DNA of 40,745 nt from CAZFGN01 sp964518695 (GCA_964518695.1 CAZFGN010000004.1:1-40745), one strand, 5' to 3'; counted from the first letter of the stretch, positions 24,201 through 32,241 are shown. Numbers and translations are program-made. Notes: generated from the letters alone by a model not told the origin.

Positions 24201-25073
24201 ATGAGAAAGTTGATTGATATCATTAAAGAAGCCGAAGAAAAGAAAACCGCCGTTGGCCATTTTAACATCTCTGAAATTTCAGCTTTGAGGGCAATTGTTA
24301 CTGCCGCGAGAGAACTGGGGCTCCCTGTCGTCATAGGTGTTTCCGAGGGCGAGCGTGACTTCATAGGTGTACGGCAAGCTTCCGCTCTTATTCGAAGTTT
24401 GCGGGAAGAATATGACTTTGAATTGTTTCTGAATGCCGATCATACATATTCTTTAGAAAAAATTAAGAAAGCGATAGAGGCCGGATATGACGCGGTAATT
24501 TTTGACGGTGCCAGGCTACCCCTTGAAGAGAATATCAAGCTCACCAAAGAGGTAGTGAATTATGTAAGATCTATTAATCCACAAGCCATTGTCGAAGGGG
24601 AGTTGGGTTACATTGGGAGCTCTTCTAAAATTTTAGAGTCAGTCCCTACAGGCGCGGCTATTAAAGAAGAAGATTTGACTGAACCGGAGGAGGCTCGCAG
24701 ATTTGTAAAAGAAACAGGCATTGATTTATTGGCTCCGGCTGTTGGCAATATTCATGGTATGTTTCGCAATGCGCCAAATCCCAAGTTAAATATCATAAGA
24801 ATTAAGGAGATCTATGAAGCGGCAGGTGTACCACTTGTGCTTCATGGAGGATCTGGCATAACCGATGAGGATTTCAAATCTGCTATTAAAGCCGGAATAT
24901 CCATGATTCATATAAATACTGAAATACGTTTAGCTTGGCGCAAAGGGCTAGAAGATGCTTTTATTAACCAAAGTCCGGAGGAAGTCGCGCCTTATAAACT
25001 ATTATCTTCAAGCGAACAGGCTATTTATAAAATAGTCAAAGAGCGTTTGGAGTTGTTTAATGCCCCTATTTAG
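24201..25073 (+). CDS. fba: Class II fructose-bisphosphate aldolase
   Basis: About 290 residues. Zinc and active-site segments are visible: LNADHTYSLE, AIVEGELGYIG, AVGNIHGMF, VLHGGSGI and IHINTEIRLAW. These fit the class II FBA/tagatose-bisphosphate aldolase family, which cleaves fructose-1,6-bisphosphate to two triose phosphates. The ATG at 24201 is preferred to the one at 24156 because the family N-terminus (MRKLIDIIKEAEEKKTAVGHFN) begins there and a -10 lies just upstream. Tagatose or another ketose bisphosphate cannot be excluded as substrate. No other glycolytic gene is adjacent. Confidence 0.9.
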   Translation: MRKLIDIIKEAEEKKTAVGHFNISEISALRAIVTAARELGLPVVIGVSEGERDFIGVRQASALIRSLREEYDFELFLNADHTYSLEKIKKAIEAGYDAVIFDGARLPLEENIKLTKEVVNYVRSINPQAIVEGELGYIGSSSKILESVPTGAAIKEEDLTEPEEARRFVKETGIDLLAPAVGNIHGMFRNAPNPKLNIIRIKEIYEAAGVPLVLHGGSGITDEDFKSAIKAGISMIHINTEIRLAWRKGLEDAFINQSPEEVAPYKLLSSSEQAIYKIVKERLELFNAPI

Positions 25074-25097
25074 AAACTGGTTACTAATAGGATAAAG

Positions 25098-25106
25098 TGT
25101 TATAGT
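25098..25106 (+). promoter_or_regulatory. Extended -10 (TGT-TATAGT) for the 25120 receiver
   Basis: TGT at 25098-25100 followed by TATAGT at 25101-25106, 13 nt before the ATG. The same TGTTATAGT string forms the arms of the perfect palindromes at 5019 and 10352. Confidence 0.4.
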
Positions 25107-25119
25107 AGTAGTTAAGTAC

Positions 25120-25515
25120 ATGATCGAAAAAACGCCGCTCATATTACTTATCGATGATAACAAGGACTTCCTTGAGATATTAGGCGATAAGTTAGGCGCG
25201 AAGGGGTACCCAGTAGTAAAAGCTCAAGGTGGCGAGGAGGGTTTGAGGCAGATTAGAAAAGTGAAACCTAATCTCATTTTGCTTGATTTGGAGATGCCTG
25301 GAGAGAATGGTTTCGAAGTTTTGATGAGAATCAAGAAAGAGATTGGGGGTGAAAAATTTAGAGTCGCATTTCTTACTAATTATGGCGAACCCGAGGAGGA
25401 GCACGCTGCGATAGATAAGAAATACGCAATTGATATTGGCGCGGTTGATTACATCAAGAAAAGTGAGGATTTAGACTCTGTGGTGAGCCGAGTTGAAGAC
25501 ATTCTCGCCACCTAA
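25120..25515 (+). CDS. Single-domain response regulator
   Basis: 131 residues, receiver only. The acidic pair is in LIDDNKDFLE, D56 in LILLDLEMPGENG is the phospho-acceptor, the Thr is in VAFLTNYGE and the Lys in DYIKKSEDL. It lies directly upstream of an acyltransferase gene that overlaps its 3' end by 23 nt. It precedes the alpha-oxoamine synthase - SDR - kinase operon by 0.8 kb. It is the nearest candidate partner for the kinase at 28571, although the window has several kinases and specificity cannot be read off. Confidence 0.88.
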   Translation: MIEKTPLILLIDDNKDFLEILGDKLGAKGYPVVKAQGGEEGLRQIRKVKPNLILLDLEMPGENGFEVLMRIKKEIGGEKFRVAFLTNYGEPEEEHAAIDKKYAIDIGAVDYIKKSEDLDSVVSRVEDILAT

Positions 25516-26158
25516 ATACTGGTTGATTCTATTTTTACAAAAAATAACTTTTATAATACTTACTGTTTTTATTCGTTTGTTTATTAGGTTGGAGATTTAT
25601 GGTATAGAAAATATCCTTTCTTTAAAGCCCCCAGTAATTATCGTTGCCAATCACAAGGGATATTTTGACCATTGGCTTTTGGGTATGTCCGCGGTGCGCC
25701 GTTTCAACTCGCCGCTTTTGCCACTTCGGTTTTTTGCCGCCGACAAGTATTTTAAAATTTGGTGGACTGGTTGGGGATATTTCACGAGGTTGTCAGGCGC
25801 TTTTCCAACAAGAAGGGGTGAGGGCTTGGAAGTATCTTTAAAAGAATCGATGGAAATCCTCACGAATGGAGGCACGATAATTTTTTATCCCGAGGGTAAG
25901 ATTATTAGAGGGTCAAGCGAGATTGGGAAACCGCGTCGTGGGATTGGGGCACTGGGCTTATGGAGCAACGCTAAAATAATCCCGGCCGCGATTAAGAGGG
26001 CCAACGATTCTGGGAAAGCGAACCGGGTTATTTTCGGCGCGCCTTTTTTGGTTAAAGATGTTGTTCCTAAAGATAAGCTTAAGCACACGGAGGAAAATTA
26101 TATTTTTGCCGCTGAAGCTATTATGGAGAAAGTGAAAGATTTGTATCATGGGGTCTAA
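25493..26158 (+). CDS. plsC: 1-acyl-glycerol-3-phosphate acyltransferase family (PlsC-like)
   Basis: About 221 residues from the TTG at 25493. The N-terminal hydrophobic helix (about 10-32) is followed by the acyltransferase block with H54 and D59 in VANHKGYFDH (HxxxxD) and by the substrate-binding block FYPEGKIIRGS. These enzymes add the second acyl chain to lysophosphatidic acid. The C-terminal part (KAKRVIFGAPFLVKD-like) is ordinary for the family. It overlaps the receiver gene, so the two are co-transcribed. It is close to the oxoamine synthase operon, so N- or O-acylation of that product is an alternative role. Confidence 0.82.
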   Translation: MKTFSPPKYWLILFLQKITFIILTVFIRLFIRLEIYGIENILSLKPPVIIVANHKGYFDHWLLGMSAVRRFNSPLLPLRFFAADKYFKIWWTGWGYFTRLSGAFPTRRGEGLEVSLKESMEILTNGGTIIFYPEGKIIRGSSEIGKPRRGIGALGLWSNAKIIPAAIKRANDSGKANRVIFGAPFLVKDVVPKDKLKHTEENYIFAAEAIMEKVKDLYHGV

Positions 26159-26227
26159 GCATGCGTTGATTTTATGGTAACCGTCGAATCGTGTTTGTTT
26201 AAGCCACTTTTAGAATCCGTCCTTATT

Positions 26228-26236
26228 TGTTATAAT
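26228..26236 (+). promoter_or_regulatory. Extended -10 (TGT-TATAAT) for the oxoamine synthase operon
   Basis: TGT at 26228-26230 then TATAAT at 26231-26236, seven nt before an ATG at 26244 that opens a 19-codon ORF. The synthase ATG itself is at 26293. Confidence 0.5.
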
Positions 26237-26243
26237 ATATCTG

Positions 26244-26303
26244 ATGGAAACTATTGGATCGTTTCCCCCCTTCTCTAGGCTAAATATAATCTATGCTTAC
26301 TAA
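26244..26303 (+). CDS. Candidate 19-residue leader peptide upstream of the oxoamine synthase
   Basis: A small ORF, METIGSFPPFSRLNIIYAY, starts at leaderless distance (seven nt) from a perfect extended -10. It ends at TAA 26301-26303, overlapping the synthase start (26293) by 11 nt in another frame. The synthase has no Shine-Dalgarno sequence. The arrangement resembles the leader at 5116. Translation is not proven. Confidence 0.3.
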   Translation: METIGSFPPFSRLNIIYAY

Positions 26304-27555
26304 AGTCTTGGATCTATTTAACAAGATTAAGCATCGAGGAATCGAATTCAAACAAGGCAATGATTATTTTGAAAGATACCTTCATTTTCTTAAGGGTAGA
26401 AACCTTTATCCAGATATCCATACTATCGATGGTTCTTCTTCCTCTCCCGAGATTGTTATCAGTGGCAAAGAGTTTTTAACTTTTAGTTCTAATAATTATT
26501 TGGGTTTAGCCGGCGATTCGCGGATTAAAAAGGCTGTTATCGAAGGTATAGAGAAATATGGGATTGGCTCTGGTAGCACGCGTCTTTTGTCAGGCACCTT
26601 AGATGTTCAGGTTGAATTTGAAGAGAAATTAGCAAAGTTTTTAAGTCTTGAAGAAAGTATTACATTCTCTTCTGGATTTTTAGCTAATGTAGGAGTTGTT
26701 AGGATGTTAATTGATCCCTTTCCGTATTTCACTTTATTCGGCGAGAAACCAGGAGTGATTTTTAGCGATCAACTAAATCACGCGAGTCTTATTGACGGGG
26801 TTCGGTTGTCAAAAGCAGAGAGAATAGTTTATAGGCATAACGACATGAAAGATTTAGAAAGGGGTTTGGGTGAGAAAAAAAGAAAAAGAAAATTGATACT
26901 GACAGACGGTGTTTTCAGTATGGATGGTGATCTGGCTAGATTAAAAGAAGTTGTTGAATTAGCAAAGATATATAACGCGATAATAATGATTGACGATGCT
27001 CATGGTACCGGAGTTTTGGGTCAGAAAGGAGCGGGTACGGCCAATCACTTAGGAGTAGCTCAAGACATCGATGTGATTATGGGAAGTTTCACAAAAGCGT
27101 TTGGTAGTATCGGCGGTTTCGTTGCTACAAGTCGGCCGATTGGGGATTATCTGCGGATTACCGCGAGGAGCTATATATTTTCAGACCCGATTATTCCGGC
27201 GGTCGTTAGCGGATTAATAAAGACCCTAGAACTTATTGAGAGGGGCGATGATTTGCGGCAGAAAGTTTTAAATAACGCGAGACACCTAAGAGACAACTTA
27301 AAGAAGTTAGGTTTCACGGTTTTAGGGGAAGAAACGAGTATAGTGCCATTATTGATAGGTTCAGAAGAAAAGGCAATCAAATTTTATTCAGCTCTCGTGG
27401 AAAACCATATCCTTGCTCCGTGCATAAGAAGGCCAGCTGTGCCTTTAGGCGCGGAAAGGATTCGATTTTCTGTAATGGCTACTCACAAGAAGGAACAAAT
27501 TGATAGGTTATTAAATGTATCCGAAAAAATAGGTCGAGAATTGAACCTTATTTGA
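26293..27555 (+). CDS. Alpha-oxoamine synthase (BioF/KBL/SPT/CqsA family, PLP enzyme)
   Basis: 420 residues, normal for the family. PLP-site features: SNNYLGLAGDSRI, GSGSTRLLSG, H163 in LNHASLIDG, IDDAHGTGVLG, and K268 in GSFTKAFGSIGG, which should form the Schiff base. The reaction is decarboxylative condensation of an acyl thioester with an amino acid. There are no bioA, bioB or bioD genes around it, so biotin synthesis is not supported. The operon with an SDR reductase and a multi-TM kinase points instead to a lipid-like aminoketone or hydroxyketone, as with CqsA/LqsA, or to a sphingoid base as with serine palmitoyltransferase. The product is inference. Confidence 0.85.
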   Translation: MLTKVLDLFNKIKHRGIEFKQGNDYFERYLHFLKGRNLYPDIHTIDGSSSSPEIVISGKEFLTFSSNNYLGLAGDSRIKKAVIEGIEKYGIGSGSTRLLSGTLDVQVEFEEKLAKFLSLEESITFSSGFLANVGVVRMLIDPFPYFTLFGEKPGVIFSDQLNHASLIDGVRLSKAERIVYRHNDMKDLERGLGEKKRKRKLILTDGVFSMDGDLARLKEVVELAKIYNAIIMIDDAHGTGVLGQKGAGTANHLGVAQDIDVIMGSFTKAFGSIGGFVATSRPIGDYLRITARSYIFSDPIIPAVVSGLIKTLELIERGDDLRQKVLNNARHLRDNLKKLGFTVLGEETSIVPLLIGSEEKAIKFYSALVENHILAPCIRRPAVPLGAERIRFSVMATHKKEQIDRLLNVSEKIGRELNLI

Positions 27556-27559
27556 GGCG

Positions 27560-28561
27560 ATGGAGACAGTATTTGTTACGGGGGGAACTGGATTTTTAGG
27601 GAAAAATCTCGTTTCCCGTTTGATAAAAAGAGGGGGTAAGGTAAAAGTTTTAGTTCGTCCAAATAGTCAATCTAAAATCAGGCATTTGATGGTTGAAAAA
27701 GTTATTGGTGATGTTCTAGAGAAAAAAACATTTGAAAATGCCTTAATAGGCGTGGATAAAATTTATCATCTTGCTGGGGTTGTAACAGATTGGGCTCCAG
27801 AAAGTTTATACGAAGCAGTTCATATTCAGGGGACAAAAAATATCATAGAAGCAGCAATTACCAGTGGAGTAAAAAAGATTATACATATAAGTACCGTTGA
27901 TGTTTTGGACTATGAACATCAATCTTGTGTTGATGAAAATACCAAATATACTTCTTCAGTTTCTCCATATCGATATACAAAAGTTCAGGCAGAAAAGTTA
28001 ATTCTTAATAGTAGGGGAAGCGGGTTAGAAATTGTTATCATTCGTCCGGTGTGGATTTATGGCAAAGAAGATACTACATTTTTCTCCGAAATTGCTTATC
28101 AAATTAAAAAGGGTAGCATGTTATTCATTGGAAATCCTAAAAATTTTGTGCCATTAGTTTATATTGACAATATTAGTGGTGCAATAATTAAAGCAGGAGA
28201 GACTGAGGCCGCAAGTGGAGAAGTTTTTTTAATTTCAGATGGTGGGATCACATGGAGCGATTTGGTAGGTCGTATAGCTTCAGGAGTAGGCGGAAAAAAA
28301 CCGTCAATTTGTTTACCCTATGGAGTTGCATACTTTTTAAGTATGATAATGGAAGGATGGGCGAAAATATTGAGGGAAGATAGGCGACCATTATTAACCA
28401 GATCAGCCGTAGAAATGATCGGAAAGAGTATAGAAGTTAATACAGAAAAAGCACAGAAAATTTTAAAGTATAAACCAGGAGTTTCTATAGATAGAGGGAT
28501 ATTAGAAACGATTCAATGGCTTAAGAGCCTATCTTTTGAGGAATTAAAGAAAAAATATTAG
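27560..28561 (+). CDS. Extended SDR oxidoreductase (3-beta-HSD/dihydroflavonol-reductase-like)
   Basis: 333 residues. The Rossmann motif TGGTGFLG is at 7-14, HISTVDV carries the catalytic Ser/Thr region, and SPYRYTKVQAEK gives YxxxK. IIRPVWIYGKED is the usual post-catalytic segment. Extended SDRs of this group reduce ketones, including aminoketone lipids (the CerR type). The gene starts 4 nt after the oxoamine synthase stop and ends 9 nt before the kinase, so all three form one operon. By eye it is more A-rich (many AAA/AAAA runs) than most neighbours, which could reflect transfer. The most direct inference is that it reduces the synthase product. Confidence 0.87.
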   Translation: METVFVTGGTGFLGKNLVSRLIKRGGKVKVLVRPNSQSKIRHLMVEKVIGDVLEKKTFENALIGVDKIYHLAGVVTDWAPESLYEAVHIQGTKNIIEAAITSGVKKIIHISTVDVLDYEHQSCVDENTKYTSSVSPYRYTKVQAEKLILNSRGSGLEIVIIRPVWIYGKEDTTFFSEIAYQIKKGSMLFIGNPKNFVPLVYIDNISGAIIKAGETEAASGEVFLISDGGITWSDLVGRIASGVGGKKPSICLPYGVAYFLSMIMEGWAKILREDRRPLLTRSAVEMIGKSIEVNTEKAQKILKYKPGVSIDRGILETIQWLKSLSFEELKKKY

Positions 28562-28570
28562 GGAATCTTT

Positions 28571-30151
28571 ATGCAATTTATTAGTGCCATAATTATAACT
28601 GCCGCAGTATCTGAATTTGCTCTTGGTTTTTATATTTTATTGGGGGGGCGAAAGAAAATACTTAACCAACTTTTTGCGCTACTTTCTTTTGTGACAGCTT
28701 ACTGGGTTATTACTAATATTTTTATGTCTGTAGAGCCGTGGGATTTTTGGGTAAGGAATAGTTACGTTGCAGGGATATTTGTTGCGCCAACAGCGCTTAT
28801 CTGGATTTTTAATCTTGTGGGCCAGAAAATTAAAAGATGGTACTACATATGTATATATTCTGTACCAATTATCTTTGCTTTTTTAACTTATTTTACCGGC
28901 CTTATAATTAAAGACGTTGAAAAGGGCTTTGTCGGAGGATTTATTGGGACATTTGGAAGTCTTTATCCTCTCTATTCCATTTATTCCTTAGGGATTATTT
29001 TATACATGTTTTATCTAATATCCTTGAGTATTAAAAAAACTACTGGGGTTCAAAGATCTCAGTTGAAGTCTGTGGCAATAGGAGTTTATGGTTTCGCAAC
29101 GGTAGCAGCAGTCGTAAACTTTGTCTTACCATTATTTGGAATTACAAATTTAATCCAATTAGATTCTCCAAGTTCTTTTATTTTTATTTTGGCAATGAGT
29201 TATGCAATTGTTTATCGCGGTCTTTTCAACATAAAGGTTATAGCCGCAGAATTATTAACTTTTACTATCTGGGGCTTCCTATTGATTCAAACGTTGCTTG
29301 CTGATTCCCCGAGAAATCAATTTATCAATGGTATTTTGCTATTACTAGTTGTGATTTTTGGCGTCTTCCTTATTAAAAGCGTGATCGAGGAAGTAGAACA
29401 ACGGGAAAAACTTGAGATTCTTACCAAGGAACTTGGTGCCGTAAACGATAGATTGGTTAAGTTGGATAAGCTTAAATCAGAGTTTCTTTCTTTTGCTTCT
29501 CATCAGGTCAAAACTCCAATAACGGTGGTAAAGGGTTACGCTAGCTTAATTGCCGAAGGTAATTATGGGCAAGTATCGGAGAAGATTAAAGAAGTAGCTT
29601 TGAGGATAGTAGGCGCTTCCGATCGGATGGTTAGTTTGGTGAATAGTATTTTAGATTCGAGAAAAATTGAAGAGGGAAGGATGGAATACAAATTTGGTGA
29701 GGTGGAGGTAGTTGCGCTTACAAACAGTGTCGTTGCTGATCTAAGATCAATGGCCGAAAGAAAAGGTTTAAGTCTTAATGTAAAGCTCGATCTCGAGAAG
29801 TTGATTGTTAAGGCCGACGAAGAGAAATTGCGGCAAGTTATCCAGAATCTTCTTGATAACGCAATAAAATATACTGACGAGGGTTGGATAGAAGTAGGGT
29901 TAGAGAAGGAAGCTGATTCGCTTTTGATTTCTATAAGCGATTCGGGGAGAGGCATTTCTCAAGGACTACTTCCGCGTATATTCGAACAATGGACTCGCGA
30001 CTCGAAGGTTGTGAGAGAAATCCAAGGTACTGGCTTGGGTCTCTACATTGCTAAAGAGATTGTTGTTGCTCACGGAGGAGAAATTTGGGCAGAGAGTCGT
30101 GGGGTGGGCGAGGGCTCGACTTTTTACGTAAGATTGAAATTATTAAGATAA
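28571..30151 (+). CDS. Multi-TM sensor histidine kinase co-transcribed with the synthase and reductase
   Basis: 526 residues. The N-terminal half has about nine hydrophobic helices of the HisKA_7TM type, with the junction YRGLFNIKVIAAELL. A coiled linker (LGAVNDRLVKLDKLKSEF) leads to HisKA with H311 in ASHQVKTPITVVKGY. A complete HATPase_c domain follows: QNLLDNAIKYTDE, DSGRGIS, GTGLGLYIAKEIVVAHGGE. In Cqs and Lqs systems a multi-TM kinase is encoded next to its signal synthase, as here. The last nine codons (ending RLKLLR) and the stop lie in the left copy of a 29-bp direct repeat whose right copy is at 32974. Confidence 0.92.
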   Translation: MQFISAIIITAAVSEFALGFYILLGGRKKILNQLFALLSFVTAYWVITNIFMSVEPWDFWVRNSYVAGIFVAPTALIWIFNLVGQKIKRWYYICIYSVPIIFAFLTYFTGLIIKDVEKGFVGGFIGTFGSLYPLYSIYSLGIILYMFYLISLSIKKTTGVQRSQLKSVAIGVYGFATVAAVVNFVLPLFGITNLIQLDSPSSFIFILAMSYAIVYRGLFNIKVIAAELLTFTIWGFLLIQTLLADSPRNQFINGILLLLVVIFGVFLIKSVIEEVEQREKLEILTKELGAVNDRLVKLDKLKSEFLSFASHQVKTPITVVKGYASLIAEGNYGQVSEKIKEVALRIVGASDRMVSLVNSILDSRKIEEGRMEYKFGEVEVVALTNSVVADLRSMAERKGLSLNVKLDLEKLIVKADEEKLRQVIQNLLDNAIKYTDEGWIEVGLEKEADSLLISISDSGRGISQGLLPRIFEQWTRDSKVVREIQGTGLGLYIAKEIVVAHGGEIWAESRGVGEGSTFYVRLKLLR

Positions 30152-30159
30152 CTGGGTAT
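30131..30159 (+). repeat. 29-bp direct repeat, left copy (kinase 3' end plus promoter)
   Basis: Identical over 29 bp to 32974-33002, starting AGATTGAAATTATTAAG. It contains the last six codons and stop of the kinase gene, a -35 TTGAAA (30134-30139) and the first half of a -10 (TATGAT 30157-30162, 17-nt spacer) that should drive the CYTH gene at 30172. Confidence 0.85.
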
Positions 30160-30171
30160 GATTGCATCGAT

Positions 30172-30729
30172 ATGAAAAATAGTGGGGTAGAGATCGAGCT
30201 AAAAATTCCCCTTTTTGAATCTCCAGATGAATTTCTCAAAAGGTTTGCCAATTCAGGGAAACGAACCTATGAAAAGACTGTTATGTTTGATAACGAACAG
30301 GGTTTAATGCAAAAGACAAACGGGAGGGTAAGGTTGCGTGAGATCGGGGAAATAGTGACTTTATCTTATAAACGGCCGTTACCATCCGATACTGTAAAAA
30401 AAGAGATTGAATGGGAAACCCAAGTAAATAATTGGGAAATAGGGGAGAATTTACTTAAAGCCATGGGCTTTAACGAAACCACTTCGTATGAAAAATATAG
30501 AACAAGTTTTGAGTATGAGGGAGTGAAATTGGAGGTTGATGAATATCCCTTCGCCAACTTTCTTGAGATAGAAGGCGAGGAGGAAATTGTTAAGAGGGTG
30601 GCTCTGGATTTAGGATTCAATCTTAGCTTAGCACTTGTAAAAGCGTGCGATACCTTGTTCACTGAATGGCGCGCCGCAAAAGGTTTACCCATGAAGCCTC
30701 ATATGAGATTTGAGGATTATGATAAATAA
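30172..30729 (+). CDS. CYTH-domain protein (triphosphatase / class IV adenylate cyclase-like)
   Basis: 185 residues. The CYTH signature ExExK is present as EIELK near the N-terminus. It is followed by VRLRE, the Lys-bearing strand VTLSYKRPL, KKEIEWET, KLEVDEY and FLEIEGEEE, the alternating acidic and basic residues that line the tunnel. Family members hydrolyse tripolyphosphate or thiamine triphosphate, or make cAMP from ATP. The ATG at 30172 is chosen over the longer frame from 30085 because the longer form would overlap the kinase. A promoter with TTGAAA-N17-TATGAT lies in the repeat just upstream. The next gene overlaps by 11 nt. Confidence 0.85.
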   Translation: MKNSGVEIELKIPLFESPDEFLKRFANSGKRTYEKTVMFDNEQGLMQKTNGRVRLREIGEIVTLSYKRPLPSDTVKKEIEWETQVNNWEIGENLLKAMGFNETTSYEKYRTSFEYEGVKLEVDEYPFANFLEIEGEEEIVKRVALDLGFNLSLALVKACDTLFTEWRAAKGLPMKPHMRFEDYDK

Positions 30730-31648
30730 GACGCGCTTCCTATCTAGTATAGGGTGTGCTCACGGAAAACTTGCTAAAGAAGTAAATGAACTGATCTTCA
30801 ACTGGCATCACCTTTATGGAATAGATGTCGGCTCTAATGAAATAGATGACAGAGTGAAAGATACTCTCGCCATTGCCGCAACATATTGGAAGAACCTTAT
30901 TGTATCTGAAGCTGAAGGATTCAGAGATTCGGTTGGAAGATTTACTTTTCAAAAGCTATTGAAAGACGTTTTAGATAACGATGGAGTAATAAATTATTTT
31001 GGCATTCTCTGCCCTTCTTATAAGAAGGGCATTGGGTCATTAGGCTTTGTCCGAGAACCCGGCAATACTACCTACCGAGCTTTTTTAAATTTGGATCTGA
31101 TGGCAGAAAATACACGTCTCCTAGGTATAAAGTGTAATGTGAGGGTTTTTTTCGCTGATATATCAGTTGAAAATCATGGAAAGTTATCCAGTGGTGATTG
31201 GGAAGACTTCGATAAAATTATATGGCTGGATTCAATCATCGCGAAGGCTCATAATGTTCCGTTCAGCACACTGACTCAGTTCGCTCCAGACCTTTCTGAA
31301 ATAGTTGGGAGAGCGGGTAAACTGGCCGATATTAACAAGATAGATGTTAGCCAAAAAGCACTTGAAAGGAGCTTGTGGAGAGATAGGCAGTTTTATCCGA
31401 AGAATTTAGGATGGAGCGTGGAAGAAGCTGATTTAAGGACATACATACATGCTCATTCTTACTACTGGCAAGGAGAGTTCATAAGGAGGAAGCTCAAAAA
31501 TCCGGTTATGGTATATAGTGCTTACGATTATGAGAAAGCCGGTCTTTATAATGGCAAAGGTGGTGACTTGTTGCCGGCGGTTATTTTTCCATTAAAGGAT
31601 GCATCCAACCCGCCAGTGGCAACGATACCTCGTTGGGTGATAAAATAA
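30719..31648 (+). CDS. Unknown 309-residue protein in the direct-repeat segment
   Basis: The start is ATG 30719 (GAGG four nt upstream), overlapping the CYTH gene by 11 nt; a TTG at 30710 is the alternative. It is a soluble protein with no membrane helix. Segments that look conserved are FGILCPSYKKGIGSLGFVRE, RVFFADISVEN, IHAHSYYWQGEFIRRKL and VMVYSAYDYEKAGLY. I do not recognise a family. The mixture of a CPSY strand, an ADIS strand and a Lys/Arg-rich C-terminal half would suit a nucleotide- or aminoacyl-using enzyme, but that is a guess. The gene ends 5 nt before folE, and the three genes form one operon. Confidence 0.7.
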   Translation: MINKTRFLSSIGCAHGKLAKEVNELIFNWHHLYGIDVGSNEIDDRVKDTLAIAATYWKNLIVSEAEGFRDSVGRFTFQKLLKDVLDNDGVINYFGILCPSYKKGIGSLGFVREPGNTTYRAFLNLDLMAENTRLLGIKCNVRVFFADISVENHGKLSSGDWEDFDKIIWLDSIIAKAHNVPFSTLTQFAPDLSEIVGRAGKLADINKIDVSQKALERSLWRDRQFYPKNLGWSVEEADLRTYIHAHSYYWQGEFIRRKLKNPVMVYSAYDYEKAGLYNGKGGDLLPAVIFPLKDASNPPVATIPRWVIK

Positions 31649-31653
31649 TAAAG

Positions 31654-32241
31654 ATGAAAACTAGTTCAGAGGACAATATAATTAAGGGTCTATCCGATTT
31701 TCTGAGTTTTTTAGGAATAGAAGAGAACGCTAACACACTAGAAACGCCCAGGCGAATGCTTTTGGCTTGGCAGGAAATGTGTAGGGGGTTGGGGAAAGAG
31801 CTTGAAATAAAAAAGATATTGTCTGTAACTTTCCCCTCAAAATACACAGGTATGGTCTCTCAAGGCCCAGTCATAGTTTACAGTTTGTGTTCCCACCACC
31901 TTTTGCCTGTTTTCTACGAGATTTTTGTCGGATATATCCCTAAAAGAAGGGTGATAGGTTTTAGCAAGATTAGTAAGGCAATAGCTTTGATTGCAGCTAA
32001 GCCGCAAAATCAGGAAGACTTGACTCAAGAAATAGCTGACACCTTTAGGGATCATTTAAAACCAGAGGGATTCGGTATAGTAGTGAAGGGCAAGCATTTA
32101 TGTATGTTTTGCAGATCAAGTAGAGTGCATTATCAAGATGCATTAAATATTACTTCTGCTGTCAGGGGATCGTTCCGAAAGAATGCAGCTACTAAGGAAG
32201 AATTTTTTAAAAACATAACTTTTATAAGCAATAGTAAATAA
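31654..32241 (+). CDS. folE: GTP cyclohydrolase I family protein
   Basis: 195 residues. LETPRRMLLAWQEM, SLCSHHLLPVFYEIFVGYIP and VIGFSKISKAIALIAAKPQNQEDLTQEIAD are canonical FolE blocks. The zinc ligands C79, H82 and C150 (HLCM) are present. The usual RGV after HLCM is replaced by FCRSSRV, a difference at the substrate pocket. The expected product is dihydroneopterin triphosphate, for folate or deazaguanine synthesis, yet no folB, folK, queC, queD or queE is in the window. The ATG at 31654 follows the upstream stop by 5 nt. Confidence 0.88.
   Translation: MKTSSEDNIIKGLSDFLSFLGIEENANTLETPRRMLLAWQEMCRGLGKELEIKKILSVTFPSKYTGMVSQGPVIVYSLCSHHLLPVFYEIFVGYIPKRRVIGFSKISKAIALIAAKPQNQEDLTQEIADTFRDHLKPEGFGIVVKGKHLCMFCRSSRVHYQDALNITSAVRGSFRKNAATKEEFFKNITFISNSK

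Noticed and set aside
23069..24364. Longer phospholipase-D-like protein starting at 24364
   Set aside because: The extra 66 residues are the antisense of the aldolase gene; the ATG at 24166 has a -10 at leaderless distance and gives the family N-terminus.
26293..27555. bioF of a biotin pathway
   Set aside because: No bioA, bioB, bioC or bioD nearby, and the operon partners are a ketone-type SDR and a sensor kinase.
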